A stretch of DNA of 64,000 bases, from assembly GCA_020444065.1 (NCBI GenBank), contig JAHLLQ010000004.1, forward strand, positions 324,662-388,661. Reading direction: 5' to 3'. The DNA comes from a bacterium. Its GTDB lineage: Bacteria; Sumerlaeota; Sumerlaeia; SLMS01; JAHLLQ01. The notes beneath the pieces were generated by a model that did not search any database, was not told the DNA's origin, and worked only from the letters and a program-made list of their open reading frames with translations. Shown here one piece after another: positions 26,811 through 36,836 of the stretch. How positions within the stretch are numbered: the first letter of the stretch is position 1; every line of letters starts with the position of its first letter. Both the position numbers and the translations under genes were made by a program.

Positions 26811-27405
26811 AAGTGACCTCTCCTGCTGAAATGTGTTCGGGAGAAAAGGACGCGACATCGCGACGAGCGTGTCTCTCTTCCAAAAACCCGGTAAACAGCC
26901 TGAATATGTGGCCGGTTGTCAAGTCCCATCGGGTCCCCTCCGGCCCCTTTCCCTCCGATTCCCGGCCTCTTTGCCAGCACACCCGGCCGAAGGCAACCTG
27001 CATCGGTCCTGATGTCAGAGAAGTATCGCGAATTCGGAATCCAAGTCAGATTCGAACGGTTCGCCTCAGAAACTGGCATAGTTCCATTTGGACCGTAGAG
27101 CATTGCTCCTGCGAGGTTTGTCCGGCCTTTTACAGCTTTTACAACCCTTATTTATTCCAAGAATTTCAACCAAATGTGTTGGATCGATTAAATCAGGTAA
27201 AATGATTGATAAAATACACGGAGTTTATGGACCGACGCCCCTTGCAGTGCTGAGAGTTAATTGAGAGTAGTGCTTGCGAAAACGGTTTGGGCGGGCTGAA
27301 TCGAAGCGGGGCGCAAAACGAAATCGGGGTTGCAAAAGGGAATTGTAACAGGCCGCCGAGAGCAGATGCCCAAACCGCGACACCACACCTCAAGAGGTTC
27401 CCACC
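26811..27405. promoter_or_regulatory. Divergent intergenic region with an AT-rich island
   Basis: About 595 bases without a supportable gene separate divergent serC and the amylase gene. The interval 27120-27235 is far richer in A and T than its surroundings and holds TTTACA and several TTGAT/TAAAAT elements compatible with sigma-70 promoters for the amylase gene; I cannot fix one. The serC-proximal half holds its ribosome binding site and nothing else I can name. Confidence 0.45.
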
Positions 27406-30390
27406 GTGATTTACACAAGATTCAGAGGACTGAAGGCCATTACGGTCGCACTCTTCCTCCTCGCGGCACTTCCCGGAATGCTGTTGGCAGCCGGAAGCGT
27501 CTCGATCTCCCCGGACCCGGCCCAGGCCGGATCCAACGTCACCGTGACCTACAATCCCTCGGGCGGACCGCTGACCAGCGCGAGTTCGGTGACTATTCAC
27601 CGCGGCATCAACGGTTGGCAGAACGTTGAAGACGTCGCGATGTCGCAGAGCGGCAGCAACTGGGTGATCACCTACTCGGTCCCCAGCAACGCCACTCAGC
27701 TCGACATGGTGTTCCACGAAGGCGGAACGTGGGATAACAACAACGGCAGCGACTGGCACTTCACCGTCCAGGCCCAGCCGACACCCACGCCGATCCCGAA
27801 CCAGGTCGCGATTTCTCCGGACCCGGCTCCGGCAGGCGGCAGCGTCACAGTTCTTTACGATCCCGCCAGCGGCCCGCTGGCTGGTCACTCCAGCGTCAAC
27901 ATCCACCACGGATACGACGGATGGAGCGGCGTTTCCGACGTCGCCATGAGCCAGAACGTCGACGGTTTCTGGGAAGTTACATACACCGTCAACGCCTCGG
28001 CCACGTCGTCCATCGACATGGTCTTTTATGACGGCGGCACCTGGGACAACAATGGCGGCAACGACTGGCACTTCTCGGTCTCCACCGGACCGACGCCGAC
28101 CCCGACCGCGACTCCCACGCCGACCGATTCGCCGACTCCGTCGCCCACACCGACGGCTTCTCCGACCCCCAGCCCCACGCCGACCCCGACGGACACCCCG
28201 ACGCCCACGCCGACGGCAACTCCGTACTGGTCCGGCAACGGCTGGATGGGCCGCATGAAGGTCTACGACCCCAACGTCTGGGGCGGCGGCCGCGACGCCA
28301 ACTACGGCGTGGCGAAGTACTACATCGACGAGGACGCGAATGAGTCCGTTCCTCTCACCGTCACGGTCGACGTCTGGACCGATGGCGTTCCCCACGAGAA
28401 CATCGAAGTCGAAGTCTTCACGAACCTGAACCGTCGTGACTACGCCAAGACCTACGAGCCGCTCGAAGACATCAACCAGGCGAACAGCTACTACGTCACG
28501 GTCCCGATGTCCTTCGTCGAGCAGGTCGGCAATGACTACGTCTACATGGCGACCATGAATGTCGACACCTGCGGCGTTTACCGCGTGACGACCCGCTGGC
28601 GCGCCCAGGGCTACGACTGGCAGTGGCACAACCAGTACCTGCCCGGCGACGGCACCACGATCCACCAGCGCGACTGCAACATCGTCGTCTCGCCCGAGAA
28701 GGTCCTGGACCTGAGCATTTACGAAGTGAACTCTCTGAACGTTGAAGCGACCTCCTCCGATTCCGGCGGACGCAGCACCTTCGAAGACTTCACCGATCAC
28801 GACACCGACGGCTACGACCCGTTCAACCTGAACTATGTGAAGAACACCCTCGGCTTCAACACCATCTGGATGATGCCGATCCACCCGATCACGACGCAGC
28901 GCTGGTACCCCAGTGGCGACTTCCTGGCCCAGAACGGCAGCGTGGGCAGCAACATCAGCCCAGGCAGCCCCTACGCGACCCGGAACTACTGGGAAGTGAA
29001 CGAGATGCTGAGCGACGAATGGACCTGGGCCGACTCTCTTAGCGAGTTCCAGTACGTCGTCAACCAGGCCGAGAACATGGGCCTTAACATCTTCATCGAC
29101 GTCGCGATGAACCACGCCGGCTGGGACGTCATGTACGGCCAGGGCGCCGTCGACCTCGGCTACTGCACCTCCGGCCAGGAATTCGACGAGATTCGCTCGA
29201 ATCGCTCGAGCTGGGTCACCAAGCGCTCCGACTGGTATGCCGGCAACTACGGCTACCGTCAGCCCGCCACCAGCTACAACGATTGCGCGACCTGGGCGCC
29301 CGGCGACCAGCAGAACCGCCACCAGTGGTTCGACGCCGGGGTCGACTGGTACTTTGGCGACTACAACCACCTGGGCTTCGGCTATCCCTACAGCGACGGC
29401 ATTGGCTGGTTCGAAGATGAGCGCGACGAATTCTGGACCTGGACCGACACCAACACGTCGCAGTCCACCAAGGACGAAGTCGCCCGCGTTTGGAACTACT
29501 TCGCCTACTACGTGCCTTACTGGCTGAACCAGACTGGCAACAAGCTGGACGGTATCCGCGCCGACTTCGCGCAGGGCCTGCCCGCCCCGGCATGGGAGTA
29601 CATCATCAACAAGACCCGTCAGTCCAAGTGGGACTTCGTCTTCCTGGCTGAGGTTCTCGATGAGCCCCACACCCGCTACCGCACCAGCCGCCACTTCGAC
29701 CTCATGACCACCGTCGACCACTACCTGTACCGCAAGGGCGACCTGACCATGACGCAGTTGGTTGGCAGCCTGGACAGCGAATCCAGCGCCTACGGCTACA
29801 ACGTGGCCGTGATGCACAACGGCAGCAGCCACGACGAGAGCCCCGGTGGCGCCGGCGCCTGGATGATGGCCGCTCGCTATGCCGTCGCGTCCTCGCTGTA
29901 CGGCGTGCCGATGGCCTACATGGGCCAGCCCCTGGGCGTGCCTGACAAGATCGCCTTCGACGTCTGGTCGGACATGAAGTACTACTGGGACAACAACAAC
30001 GACTCCACCCGTAACGCGCTGTACAAGAAGATCAACGACGCCCGCGCCAACCACGCGGCCCTGCGCTCCACGAACCGTTACTTCCTCGGCACGCAGAGCA
30101 CCGGCGGCTTCAACGATCAGATCTACGCCGCGGCTCGTTGGGAAGGCAGCGACGTCATGCTGGTCTTCATCAACCTGCGCGAGTGGAACGTTGGCAGCGA
30201 GAGCTACAACATCCCGTCCGTGTTGCCGCTTGGCGACTCGACGATGTACCAGGCCTACAACCTGACCGGCGATCCGAACACCCCGCTTTGGGGCTCGGCC
30301 CGCAGCGGCGCCGACATCAAGGCGAACGGCATGACCGTCGGCTTCAACTACGGCAACGAAATCCAGTACATCGAGCTTCGCGCGCAATAA
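27406..30390 (+). CDS. Secreted GH13 alpha-amylase family enzyme with two starch-binding modules
   Basis: 994 residues from GTG 27406 (AGAGG seven bases upstream), with a signal peptide ending near residue 29. Two CBM25/CBM53-like modules (about 30-125 and 132-230) share the pattern VTVxYxPxxGPL, HxGxxGW and a TWDNN...DWHF end. A Pro-Thr-Ser linker fills about 230-273. The catalytic barrel carries [11 protein letters not shown] (region I, near 566), GIRADFAQG (region II with nucleophile Asp, near 716) and FLAEVLDEP (region III with acid Glu, near 746). It should cut alpha-glucans outside the cell. Likely monocistronic, with a terminator after it. Confidence 0.92.
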   Translation: MIYTRFRGLKAITVALFLLAALPGMLLAAGSVSISPDPAQAGSNVTVTYNPSGGPLTSASSVTIHRGINGWQNVEDVAMSQSGSNWVITYSVPSNATQLDMVFHEGGTWDNNNGSDWHFTVQAQPTPTPIPNQVAISPDPAPAGGSVTVLYDPASGPLAGHSSVNIHHGYDGWSGVSDVAMSQNVDGFWEVTYTVNASATSSIDMVFYDGGTWDNNGGNDWHFSVSTGPTPTPTATPTPTDSPTPSPTPTASPTPSPTPTPTDTPTPTPTATPYWSGNGWMGRMKVYDPNVWGGGRDANYGVAKYYIDEDANESVPLTVTVDVWTDGVPHENIEVEVFTNLNRRDYAKTYEPLEDINQANSYYVTVPMSFVEQVGNDYVYMATMNVDTCGVYRVTTRWRAQGYDWQWHNQYLPGDGTTIHQRDCNIVVSPEKVLDLSIYEVNSLNVEATSSDSGGRSTFEDFTDHDTDGYDPFNLNYVKNTLGFNTIWMMPIHPITTQRWYPSGDFLAQNGSVGSNISPGSPYATRNYWEVNEMLSDEWTWADSLSEFQYVVNQAENMGLNIFIDVAMNHAGWDVMYGQGAVDLGYCTSGQEFDEIRSNRSSWVTKRSDWYAGNYGYRQPATSYNDCATWAPGDQQNRHQWFDAGVDWYFGDYNHLGFGYPYSDGIGWFEDERDEFWTWTDTNTSQSTKDEVARVWNYFAYYVPYWLNQTGNKLDGIRADFAQGLPAPAWEYIINKTRQSKWDFVFLAEVLDEPHTRYRTSRHFDLMTTVDHYLYRKGDLTMTQLVGSLDSESSAYGYNVAVMHNGSSHDESPGGAGAWMMAARYAVASSLYGVPMAYMGQPLGVPDKIAFDVWSDMKYYWDNNNDSTRNALYKKINDARANHAALRSTNRYFLGTQSTGGFNDQIYAAARWEGSDVMLVFINLREWNVGSESYNIPSVLPLGDSTMYQAYNLTGDPNTPLWGSARSGADIKANGMTVGFNYGNEIQYIELRAQ

Positions 30391-30432
30391 GGACGGTTTC
30401 CGAGCGGAAACTCCACTTACCACCTGACTGGC

Positions 30433-30473
30433 CCGCCCGCCCCTTCCCACCCCGGAGGGGCGGGCGGTTATTT
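30433..30473 (+). terminator. Intrinsic terminator of the GH13 gene
   Basis: A 12-13-bp GC-rich stem (30433-30445 with 30455-30467, pairing CCGCCCGCCCC with GGGGCGGGCGG) is followed by TTATTT. It starts 43 bases after the stop. Confidence 0.8.
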
Positions 30474-30642
30474 GGGGGATGGCCTCCGATGTCACCCCCA
30501 GGCGTTGACACTCTTCCCCATTCGCGCCAGTCTTTCTGCATTGCATCGGCCCATCTCGCGCGCCGTCCGGTTTCCGGCGGGGGAGAGCCTTGCGGCTTCC
30601 CGGCGCGCCACACCGACACCCGATGGGCAATCACGGAGACAT

Positions 30643-32445
30643 ATGACCCCGACAAACGGTTTTCGCATCTCAGCCTGGATGAGCATCTTCCTGCTGGCTG
30701 CACTTGCATTCTCTACCGGCGCCCAGGCGCAGGTCTTCGACGGCAGTTCCGCCCCTTTCGCGGGATCGCTGAACGTGCCGCGCGACTTTGACCTCGCAGA
30801 TATCGATGGCGATGGACAGGAAGACGTCATTGGTGCGTACTTCGGCTCGTTCACGGTCGCCTGGTTCAAGAGCGACAACGCGACGACGCCCACGCTGACT
30901 CCGCACACGATCACCGACTCGCTGTTCGGCCCGGTCTGGGTCAGCGCGGGTGACCTCGACGGCGACAATGACACTGACGTCGCCGCCGCGGCCTTCGATG
31001 GCGGGCGCCTCGTCTGGTACGAGAATTCGAACGGTGGAATGACCTGGACGGAGCACGTCCTGCTAACCGGCCTGGACGGTCCTAAGTTCATCTACTGCTA
31101 CAACATGGATGGCGATGACGACCTCGACCTGATCGCAACGATTCGAAACACCAACGAGGTCATCTGGTTCGAGAATCGCCTTTCGACAAACGGAACCTTT
31201 GTGCAGGACGATGTGACTTCGTCGCTTCTGGCACCGCAATCGGCCTGGCCGGCGGATCTGAGCGGCGATGGCCGCCCGGATCTTGTCGTTCCCGGATTCG
31301 GTAGCAATGCGGTGGCATGGTTCGAAGCACCTGCAACGGATGGCGGAACGTGGACTCGCCATGACGTCGATCTGGCCGCCGGCGGAGTGCGAGATCTGCG
31401 CGTGGTCGACATCGACGGAGATCATGACGACGATATCCTGGCCGCTCTGATCAGCGATCAGGAAATCCTCTGGTACGAAAACAACGGTTCGGCCGGCGGA
31501 TGGGCTCCACACACAATTATCCCAAGCTACGATGGCGCTGCGTCTGTCTCTGCGGCAGACGTGGATGGCGATGGCGACTTGGATGTGGCTTCGACGGCAG
31601 CCTTTGTGGACCTGGTTACGTGGCACGAGAACACCAACGGCGACGCATCCACATGGGCGCATCACACATTGTCGGACGCGTGGGACTTCCCGCTCTTCGT
31701 GAAGTTTGGGGACGTGGATGCCGATGGCGATCCGGATCTGCTGTCAGCTTCGAACGACGATAGCGTTTCCGCGTTATACGTGAATCGTTCGCCGCTTGTC
31801 GCATTCGATTCCATTGACCCGCAACAGCCGATCGCCGGCGACAACATCGACCCGCACGCGTACACCGACACCCGCAACATCGTGCTCGGCCTGGGCTCCG
31901 CGACTGGCAACCACCTCGATCTCCTTTACGCCTCTGCCGATGACTTCGCAACGTCGCTGAGCGCACCCTACTACGGTCAGCCGAATACTCCACTCGTACT
32001 GCCCGACGCGGACGGACCCCACGTGGTTTCTGTGCGACTTTCGAATCTGGGATGGGTTGGTCCCGCGACAACGGACACCATCACGCTCGATCGCGTTCCA
32101 CCGGCGACTCAGGTCACCGGTCCATTCTCGCCGGTGACACAGACCTCGCCAGTGATCACGTTCACCTACAACGCCAGCGACGAAACCACCAGCGTCCATG
32201 CGGTGCAGTTGTACTACCGCCGTGCTGACCAGACGCCGTTGGGCGCATTCCAGCCCTACGGGACGCCGCAGTCGAACACGGGAACGATCGACTTCGATGC
32301 GAGCTCCGTCGTCGACGGCGACGATGGGCTTTACCACTTCCAGACGATCGGGACAGATCCGGTCGGTAACACCGAAGCGCTGAACGCCAACGGCGATATC
32401 ACGATCGAGTTCCGTTGGGTGCGCGGAGGTTGGATGGCCTATTGA
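30643..32445 (+). CDS. Secreted FG-GAP/VCBS repeat protein
   Basis: 600 residues from ATG 30643 (GGAG four bases upstream), which starts a signal peptide ending AQA at about residue 32. Seven calcium-binding-like D-x-D-G-D repeats are visible between about residues 45 and 370 (DIDGDGQEDVI, DLDGDNDTDVA, NMDGDDDLDLI, DLSGDGRPDLV, DIDGDHDDDIL, DVDGDGDLDVA, DVDADGDPDLL), forming an FG-GAP type beta propeller. The C-terminal 200 residues look like immunoglobulin-like or bacterial-Ig beta domains. It is probably an extracellular binding or adhesion protein. It ends 4 bases from the convergent pilT stop. Confidence 0.85.
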   Translation: MTPTNGFRISAWMSIFLLAALAFSTGAQAQVFDGSSAPFAGSLNVPRDFDLADIDGDGQEDVIGAYFGSFTVAWFKSDNATTPTLTPHTITDSLFGPVWVSAGDLDGDNDTDVAAAAFDGGRLVWYENSNGGMTWTEHVLLTGLDGPKFIYCYNMDGDDDLDLIATIRNTNEVIWFENRLSTNGTFVQDDVTSSLLAPQSAWPADLSGDGRPDLVVPGFGSNAVAWFEAPATDGGTWTRHDVDLAAGGVRDLRVVDIDGDHDDDILAALISDQEILWYENNGSAGGWAPHTIIPSYDGAASVSAADVDGDGDLDVASTAAFVDLVTWHENTNGDASTWAHHTLSDAWDFPLFVKFGDVDADGDPDLLSASNDDSVSALYVNRSPLVAFDSIDPQQPIAGDNIDPHAYTDTRNIVLGLGSATGNHLDLLYASADDFATSLSAPYYGQPNTPLVLPDADGPHVVSVRLSNLGWVGPATTDTITLDRVPPATQVTGPFSPVTQTSPVITFTYNASDETTSVHAVQLYYRRADQTPLGAFQPYGTPQSNTGTIDFDASSVVDGDDGLYHFQTIGTDPVGNTEALNANGDITIEFRWVRGGWMAY

Positions 32446-32449
32446 TCGA

Positions 32450-33520
32450 TTACGGCAGTTCCGCGCGCATGTAGCGGCGGAAGCGATCCTTGTCGAGCGC
32501 CTTCATGTAAGCTTCCTGCGGGCTGACAATGCCTTCGCGCAGGTAGTCCTCGATGGCGTCGTCCATGAGTTGCATGCCGACCTGGCGGCTGGACATGATG
32601 ATCTGGTTGATCTGGTTCGTTTTGCCTTCGCGGATGTAGTTTGAAACGGCCCGTGTTTGCAGCAGAATCTCGTTCGCGGCGCGTCGGCCGGAACCATCGT
32701 TTGTCCGCAGCAGCAACTGCGCGCACACGGCCCGCAACGACACCGCGAGCATCGAACGAATCTGAGTTTGCTGATCCGCCGGGAAGACATCGATGATGCG
32801 ATCGATCGTCTTGATCGCGCTATTCGTGTGCAGCGTTCCGAAAACCAGCGTTCCCGTTTCAGCAGCCGTCACAGCAAGGCTGATCGTTTCCAGATCGCGC
32901 ATCTCGCCGACCAGAATAACGTCCAGGTCCTGGCGGGTTGCGCTGCGCAACGCGTCCGCGAACGAATGCGCGTGAATACCGACTTCGCGTTGCACGATCG
33001 TGGATTTCTTTGGCGCGTGAACGAACTCGATCGGCTCCTCGATCGTTACGATGTGGCGAGCGTAGTTTGCATTGATCGAATCGATAATGGCGGCCAGCGT
33101 CGTCGACTTGCCGCTACCCGTCGGTCCCGTTACCAGAACCAGCCCGGAATTGAAGTGTCCGAACGACTCGAGCACCGACGGAACGCGCAACTGCTGAAGG
33201 GTGAGAATGCGCGACGGGATTGTGCGGAATACAGCGCCGACGCCGTTGAAGTTGCGGTGATAGTTTGCACGGAAACGCGCTTTCGAGCCGTGGCCGTAGG
33301 CAAAATCCAGGTCGCCCGTGTCGATAAACTCCTGCCAGAAATTCGGGAGGCAAAGTTCCTTCATCATCGCCGTCAGTGTTGGACCGTCGATGGGGCCGGC
33401 GTTTGGAACCGGCATGATCTTGCCGTGCAGCCGGATCTTCGGAACGTGATTCTCCGCCAGGTGCAAGTCGGATGCGCCTGCGTTCAGCATCGAATCAAAG
33501 AGTCTGTCCAGTTGCGCCAT
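32450..33520 (-). CDS. pilT: Type IV pilus retraction ATPase, PilT family
   Basis: 356 residues, the usual PilT length. Walker A is GPTGSGKST near residue 135, the Asp box and Walker B region reads ILVGEMRDLET, and the His box is FGTLHTNSA. The C-terminal AIRNLIRE-like sequence typical of PilT appears as VSNYIREGKTNQI. PilT hexamers retract type IV pili with ATP. The gene follows a second PilT-like gene by 9 bases and is probably co-transcribed with it. No pilin, PilC or PilQ gene is in the window. Confidence 0.93.
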   Translation of the reverse strand: MAQLDRLFDSMLNAGASDLHLAENHVPKIRLHGKIMPVPNAGPIDGPTLTAMMKELCLPNFWQEFIDTGDLDFAYGHGSKARFRANYHRNFNGVGAVFRTIPSRILTLQQLRVPSVLESFGHFNSGLVLVTGPTGSGKSTTLAAIIDSINANYARHIVTIEEPIEFVHAPKKSTIVQREVGIHAHSFADALRSATRQDLDVILVGEMRDLETISLAVTAAETGTLVFGTLHTNSAIKTIDRIIDVFPADQQTQIRSMLAVSLRAVCAQLLLRTNDGSGRRAANEILLQTRAVSNYIREGKTNQINQIIMSSRQVGMQLMDDAIEDYLREGIVSPQEAYMKALDKDRFRRYMRAELP

Positions 33521-33529
33521 CGTGCGTCC

Positions 33530-34933
33530 TTACGTCTGGTTCCTGTACTGTTCGAAGGCTGCCTTGTTATCCGAGCGCCGGTACGCTTCGAAGCCCGTGA
33601 TGTATCCGCGCTTCAACAACTCCATCAACGAATCGTCCATCGTCTGCATGCCGAGTCGCCTGCCGGATTGCATGACGCTCAACAATTGGTGGAACTTCAA
33701 GTCTCGGATCAACGCCGACACGGCCGACGTGACCAGCAGAATCTCCATCGCCAACACAAGGCCCTGCGCATCGCGACGAGGGATCAACTGCTGGCTGACA
33801 ACGCCGCGAAGGGATTCGCTGACCATCACGGCGATCTGCGCCTGCTGGTTCGACGGGAAGACATCCAGAATGCGGCTGACCGTGCGTGGAGCACTTCCAG
33901 TATGCAGCGTTCCGAATACGAGGTGCCCGGTTTCTGCGGCCGTGATCGCGATGGAGATCGTTTCCAGATCGCGCATCTCACCGACCAGCAGAATGTCCGG
34001 ATCTTCGCGCAGCGACGCCCGCAATGCAGAGCCGAACGACTCCGAGTGCGATCCCACCTGGCGCTGCGTCACATGGCAGTTCTTTGAAGAATGTACGAAC
34101 TCGATCGGATCTTCGATGGTGATAATGTGCTCATCGCGATTCTGATTCACCAGGTCCAGCATCGCCGCGATCGATGTGGTCTTTCCGGAACTCGCCGGTC
34201 CGGTCACAAGCACCAGGCCCTGCGGGTACTCCGTCAACATCTTCAGCGGCGGTGGCAGGCCCAACTCTTCAAACGTCGGGATCTTGTGAGGGATGATGCG
34301 ATAGGCTCCGTCCCAACCGAGGCGCTGATTGTACACATTGCAGCGATGTCGGCCCACGCGCGGAATATCCAGCGCGTAGTCCAGCGACAAATCCTTCTCT
34401 GCCTTTTGGCGTTGCTCTTCGCTCAACAGCGAGAAGTTCAGCTCCTTCGACTTCTCCGGCGTCAGCGGATCCATCTCCATGTAGCGAATCTGGCCGTTCA
34501 ATCGAACGAATGGCGGTCGCCCCGCGGAGAGATGCAGATCGGAGCAGCCCCAATGTCGCGCCAGCCGAAGCATTTCCTTCAGTGTCTGGGGCTGCGAGTG
34601 CGAGCGGGCTTCTGCCGGCGAGACTTCCTGAACCGTTTGTGCGGGCGGAACGTGGCGAGCCGGCGTCGCGCCGCCGGGATTCGTCTGGGGCCTGGGAGGT
34701 GCCTGTTGTTGAGCCCGGGGCTGGGACTGAATCGGCTTTGTCGGGTGCTCGTCGATCGGTTCGGTTTTGAGCTGTTCCAACTGGTCAGGCGTCAGGAAGT
34801 GACGCTTCACCATCAGATCCTCGGCGTTCTGGCCGGGGAAGCTCTCGAGCTCCTCCAGGATGTGCTGATGCTGTTTGCGGGTGATGAGGCGGTTTTCGAG
34901 AGCCGCTTCGAGGATTTCGCGATCCGTTGCCAC
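33530..34933 (-). CDS. PilT/PilU-like ATPase with N-terminal extension
   Basis: 467 residues. The C-terminal 350 residues are PilT-like: Walker A GPASSGKTT (near residue 246), LLVGEMRDLET and FGTLHTGSA. The first 110 residues hold a short helical domain (LITRKQHQHILEELE, FLTPDQLEQL), resembling half of an MshEN/T2SSE-N module, then a Pro/Gln-rich linker. PilU is known as an accessory retraction ATPase that works with PilT; this protein may play that part, but the extension is not usual for PilU. It lies between the zinc-finger/TPR gene (64 bases upstream) and pilT (9 bases downstream). Confidence 0.87.
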   Translation of the reverse strand: MATDREILEAALENRLITRKQHQHILEELESFPGQNAEDLMVKRHFLTPDQLEQLKTEPIDEHPTKPIQSQPRAQQQAPPRPQTNPGGATPARHVPPAQTVQEVSPAEARSHSQPQTLKEMLRLARHWGCSDLHLSAGRPPFVRLNGQIRYMEMDPLTPEKSKELNFSLLSEEQRQKAEKDLSLDYALDIPRVGRHRCNVYNQRLGWDGAYRIIPHKIPTFEELGLPPPLKMLTEYPQGLVLVTGPASSGKTTSIAAMLDLVNQNRDEHIITIEDPIEFVHSSKNCHVTQRQVGSHSESFGSALRASLREDPDILLVGEMRDLETISIAITAAETGHLVFGTLHTGSAPRTVSRILDVFPSNQQAQIAVMVSESLRGVVSQQLIPRRDAQGLVLAMEILLVTSAVSALIRDLKFHQLLSVMQSGRRLGMQTMDDSLMELLKRGYITGFEAYRRSDNKAAFEQYRNQT

Positions 34934-34997
34934 AACAGAATCCCCTGTGTGCGGAGTGCCGCCCCCTCGTCTCCAGATCGGAACTAACGGTTCTTAA

Positions 34998-36389
34998 TCA
35001 GGCGGTGCTTTCGGCCCGGCGGTGTTGATCGACGGCGACGCAGAAGGCCTTGTAGAAGTCCTTAATCGTCCGCATCTCCCAATCGGAGAGCAGTCCGTCT
35101 TCGTAGGTCTTACGGACCTCTGTGAACATGCCGATCAGTTGCTGGCGCATCTTTTCCAACTGCTCCGGCGTCAGGTCCTTCATGTCGTTCAGGCAAAGCA
35201 GAACTCGACGATCTTCCGGCGAAATCTCCGACGTGTCGTACGGGTTGACGGGCTCGGCCTGTACCGGTTCCTGGCGTCCGCCCTGCTTGGGAACTGCTTC
35301 GCGACTGACGGCACCGGAAACGGCCTCTTCTTCGTCGACGCCCATGGCCAGTTTCTCGTCCACTCCGCGCAGCCAATCGATGAACTGCTCTTCCTCGGAG
35401 CCGCCGGAGCCTTCTTGTTCCTCCGGCTCCCGAGCGGCAATCTCCGCGGCTTTTTCTTCAATCTGCTCGCTCAGTTCCTTCAGACGCGGATTCGCCGGAG
35501 CGAGTTCAATGGCCTGCGCGAGAGCGCCCTCGGCGCGGTTGATCTCTTCCGTGTCCAGGAACATCTTAATGGCTTTTTCGTAAGCCTGCATTGCCGGGAC
35601 ACGCTTGCCCGCCTTCTCGTGCAGCAGCGCCAGCAGGTAGTGGCACATGCCATTATCGGGCGCCAGTTCCAGCATCGAGTTGATCGATTCCTGGGCACCG
35701 CGCACCTGGTTGTATTGCATGTAGAAATCGACCACCCACTTCAACTGTTCGGCCGCCGCATCGGGGCGTCCCATGCGGGCGAACAGATAGGCCAACTCCT
35801 TGCGCGCTTTCACGGCGCCGGGTTGCAGGATGATCAGGATGTTGTAAATCGAGAGCGTCTTGTCCAACTCGCCGCGAACGGCGTAGGACTCGGCCGCCTG
35901 CAGGTACTCGCGATAGGCGTCGTCCTTGCGCCCCAACTCCAGCAGCAGAGCCGCGAGCTTCGAGCGCGTAATCTCGTTGCGGGGATCCAGCGAGACCGCC
36001 TGCTCCAGGTAGGGGAGGGCGTCGTGGTGCATGCCCTTGTTGATGAACATTTCGCCGCGGAACAGCAGGTCGCTCGACTTATCTTCCTCGCCGAACAGAT
36101 TTCTGGTCACTTCGTCGAGGCCGCAGTCGTAATACAGCGCGACGAGTTCGATCAGAAGACCGCCCTCGTAAGCCTCGCACTGCGAGTACTGACACTTGAA
36201 TGTCTTCTCGGTCGTGTCGACGATCAGGGACTTGCGAACCAGGTCTTTGTGGATCGGGCAATGGACGCGAACGATCGCGCCTTCCTGGTAAATCGAGGAC
36301 TCCGTAAACCCCATGCGCTTGAGCACAAGGTAAGGATCCAACGAAGCGTTGAAGCCGTAGTCCGATTCTCTCAGTTCAAAACGCGACAT
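34998..36389 (-). CDS. CHC2-like zinc finger fused to TPR repeats
   Basis: 463 residues from ATG 36389; the frame extends to 36443, but the upstream residues look non-coding. Residues 38-85 resemble the CHC2 zinc ribbon of DnaG primase: CPIH (Cys44, His47), a strand SLIVDTTEKTFKC (Cys66), and Cys71 followed by GGLLIELVALY. The second pair is CX4C, not the DnaG CX2C. TPR-like repeats follow from about 105 to 320, then an acidic disordered segment and a C-terminal helical region (LLCLNDMKDLTPEQLEKMRQ). No primase catalytic domain is present. It is upstream of the two PilT-type genes on the same strand. Function unknown. Confidence 0.78.
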   Translation of the reverse strand: MSRFELRESDYGFNASLDPYLVLKRMGFTESSIYQEGAIVRVHCPIHKDLVRKSLIVDTTEKTFKCQYSQCEAYEGGLLIELVALYYDCGLDEVTRNLFGEEDKSSDLLFRGEMFINKGMHHDALPYLEQAVSLDPRNEITRSKLAALLLELGRKDDAYREYLQAAESYAVRGELDKTLSIYNILIILQPGAVKARKELAYLFARMGRPDAAAEQLKWVVDFYMQYNQVRGAQESINSMLELAPDNGMCHYLLALLHEKAGKRVPAMQAYEKAIKMFLDTEEINRAEGALAQAIELAPANPRLKELSEQIEEKAAEIAAREPEEQEGSGGSEEEQFIDWLRGVDEKLAMGVDEEEAVSGAVSREAVPKQGGRQEPVQAEPVNPYDTSEISPEDRRVLLCLNDMKDLTPEQLEKMRQQLIGMFTEVRKTYEDGLLSDWEMRTIKDFYKAFCVAVDQHRRAESTA

Positions 36390-36559
36390 ATACACACCGT
36401 TGCCCTGCTGAAGGGCGCGTCCGGCCCCCCAGGAGTGAGGCAACCCCCATAGATACCAAAAGAGTAGAAAGCCCCCGAAAGTGCGGCAAGCCTTTTTGCC
36501 CGGGGGAGCGCATTCCGATGGGGGCTGAGACGCTCAGTGTGGCCGGGTTGCACAACGCC

Positions 36560-36769
36560 TCAAGCGCTCGCAGAGTACCCGGCAGCGGTGATCGCATCCG
36601 CGATCTGGGCCGTTGTGACCGCTCCATCTTCGAATTCGACAGTTGCGGAGTCCTGTTCGTGGCTCGCCGACACCGCCGTCACGCCATCGAGAGCCAGAGC
36701 GGCCTTCTCGACGCGGGCGGCGCACTTTCCACAGGACATCCCTTCGACCTTCAGTGTCGCTTTTGACAT
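36560..36769 (-). CDS. Heavy-metal-associated (HMA) domain protein
   Basis: A 69-residue single HMA domain, the size of the copper chaperone CopZ. The metal-binding motif GMSCGKC (Cys13, Cys16) sits in the first loop and the ferredoxin-like pattern of strands and helices follows, ending in AITAAGYSA. It binds soft metals such as Cu(I) in the cytosol. GAGGAG is about nine bases upstream of ATG 36769. It is 67 bases downstream of the multihaem cytochrome on the same strand; no copper ATPase is nearby. Confidence 0.93.
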   Translation of the reverse strand: MSKATLKVEGMSCGKCAARVEKAALALDGVTAVSASHEQDSATVEFEDGAVTTAQIADAITAAGYSASA

Positions 36770-36836
36770 CTGGACAATCTCCTCGTTGCGGTTTCCAATA
36801 GGCCTCGCGAGGAACGGACCAGAGCAACTCCTGTGA

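Noticed and set aside
27193-30630. 1,145-residue open frame antisense to the amylase gene
   Set aside because: It exactly mirrors the amylase gene, has a low-complexity Val/Ala/Gly composition and no motifs or ribosome binding site; the plus-strand gene has clear domains.
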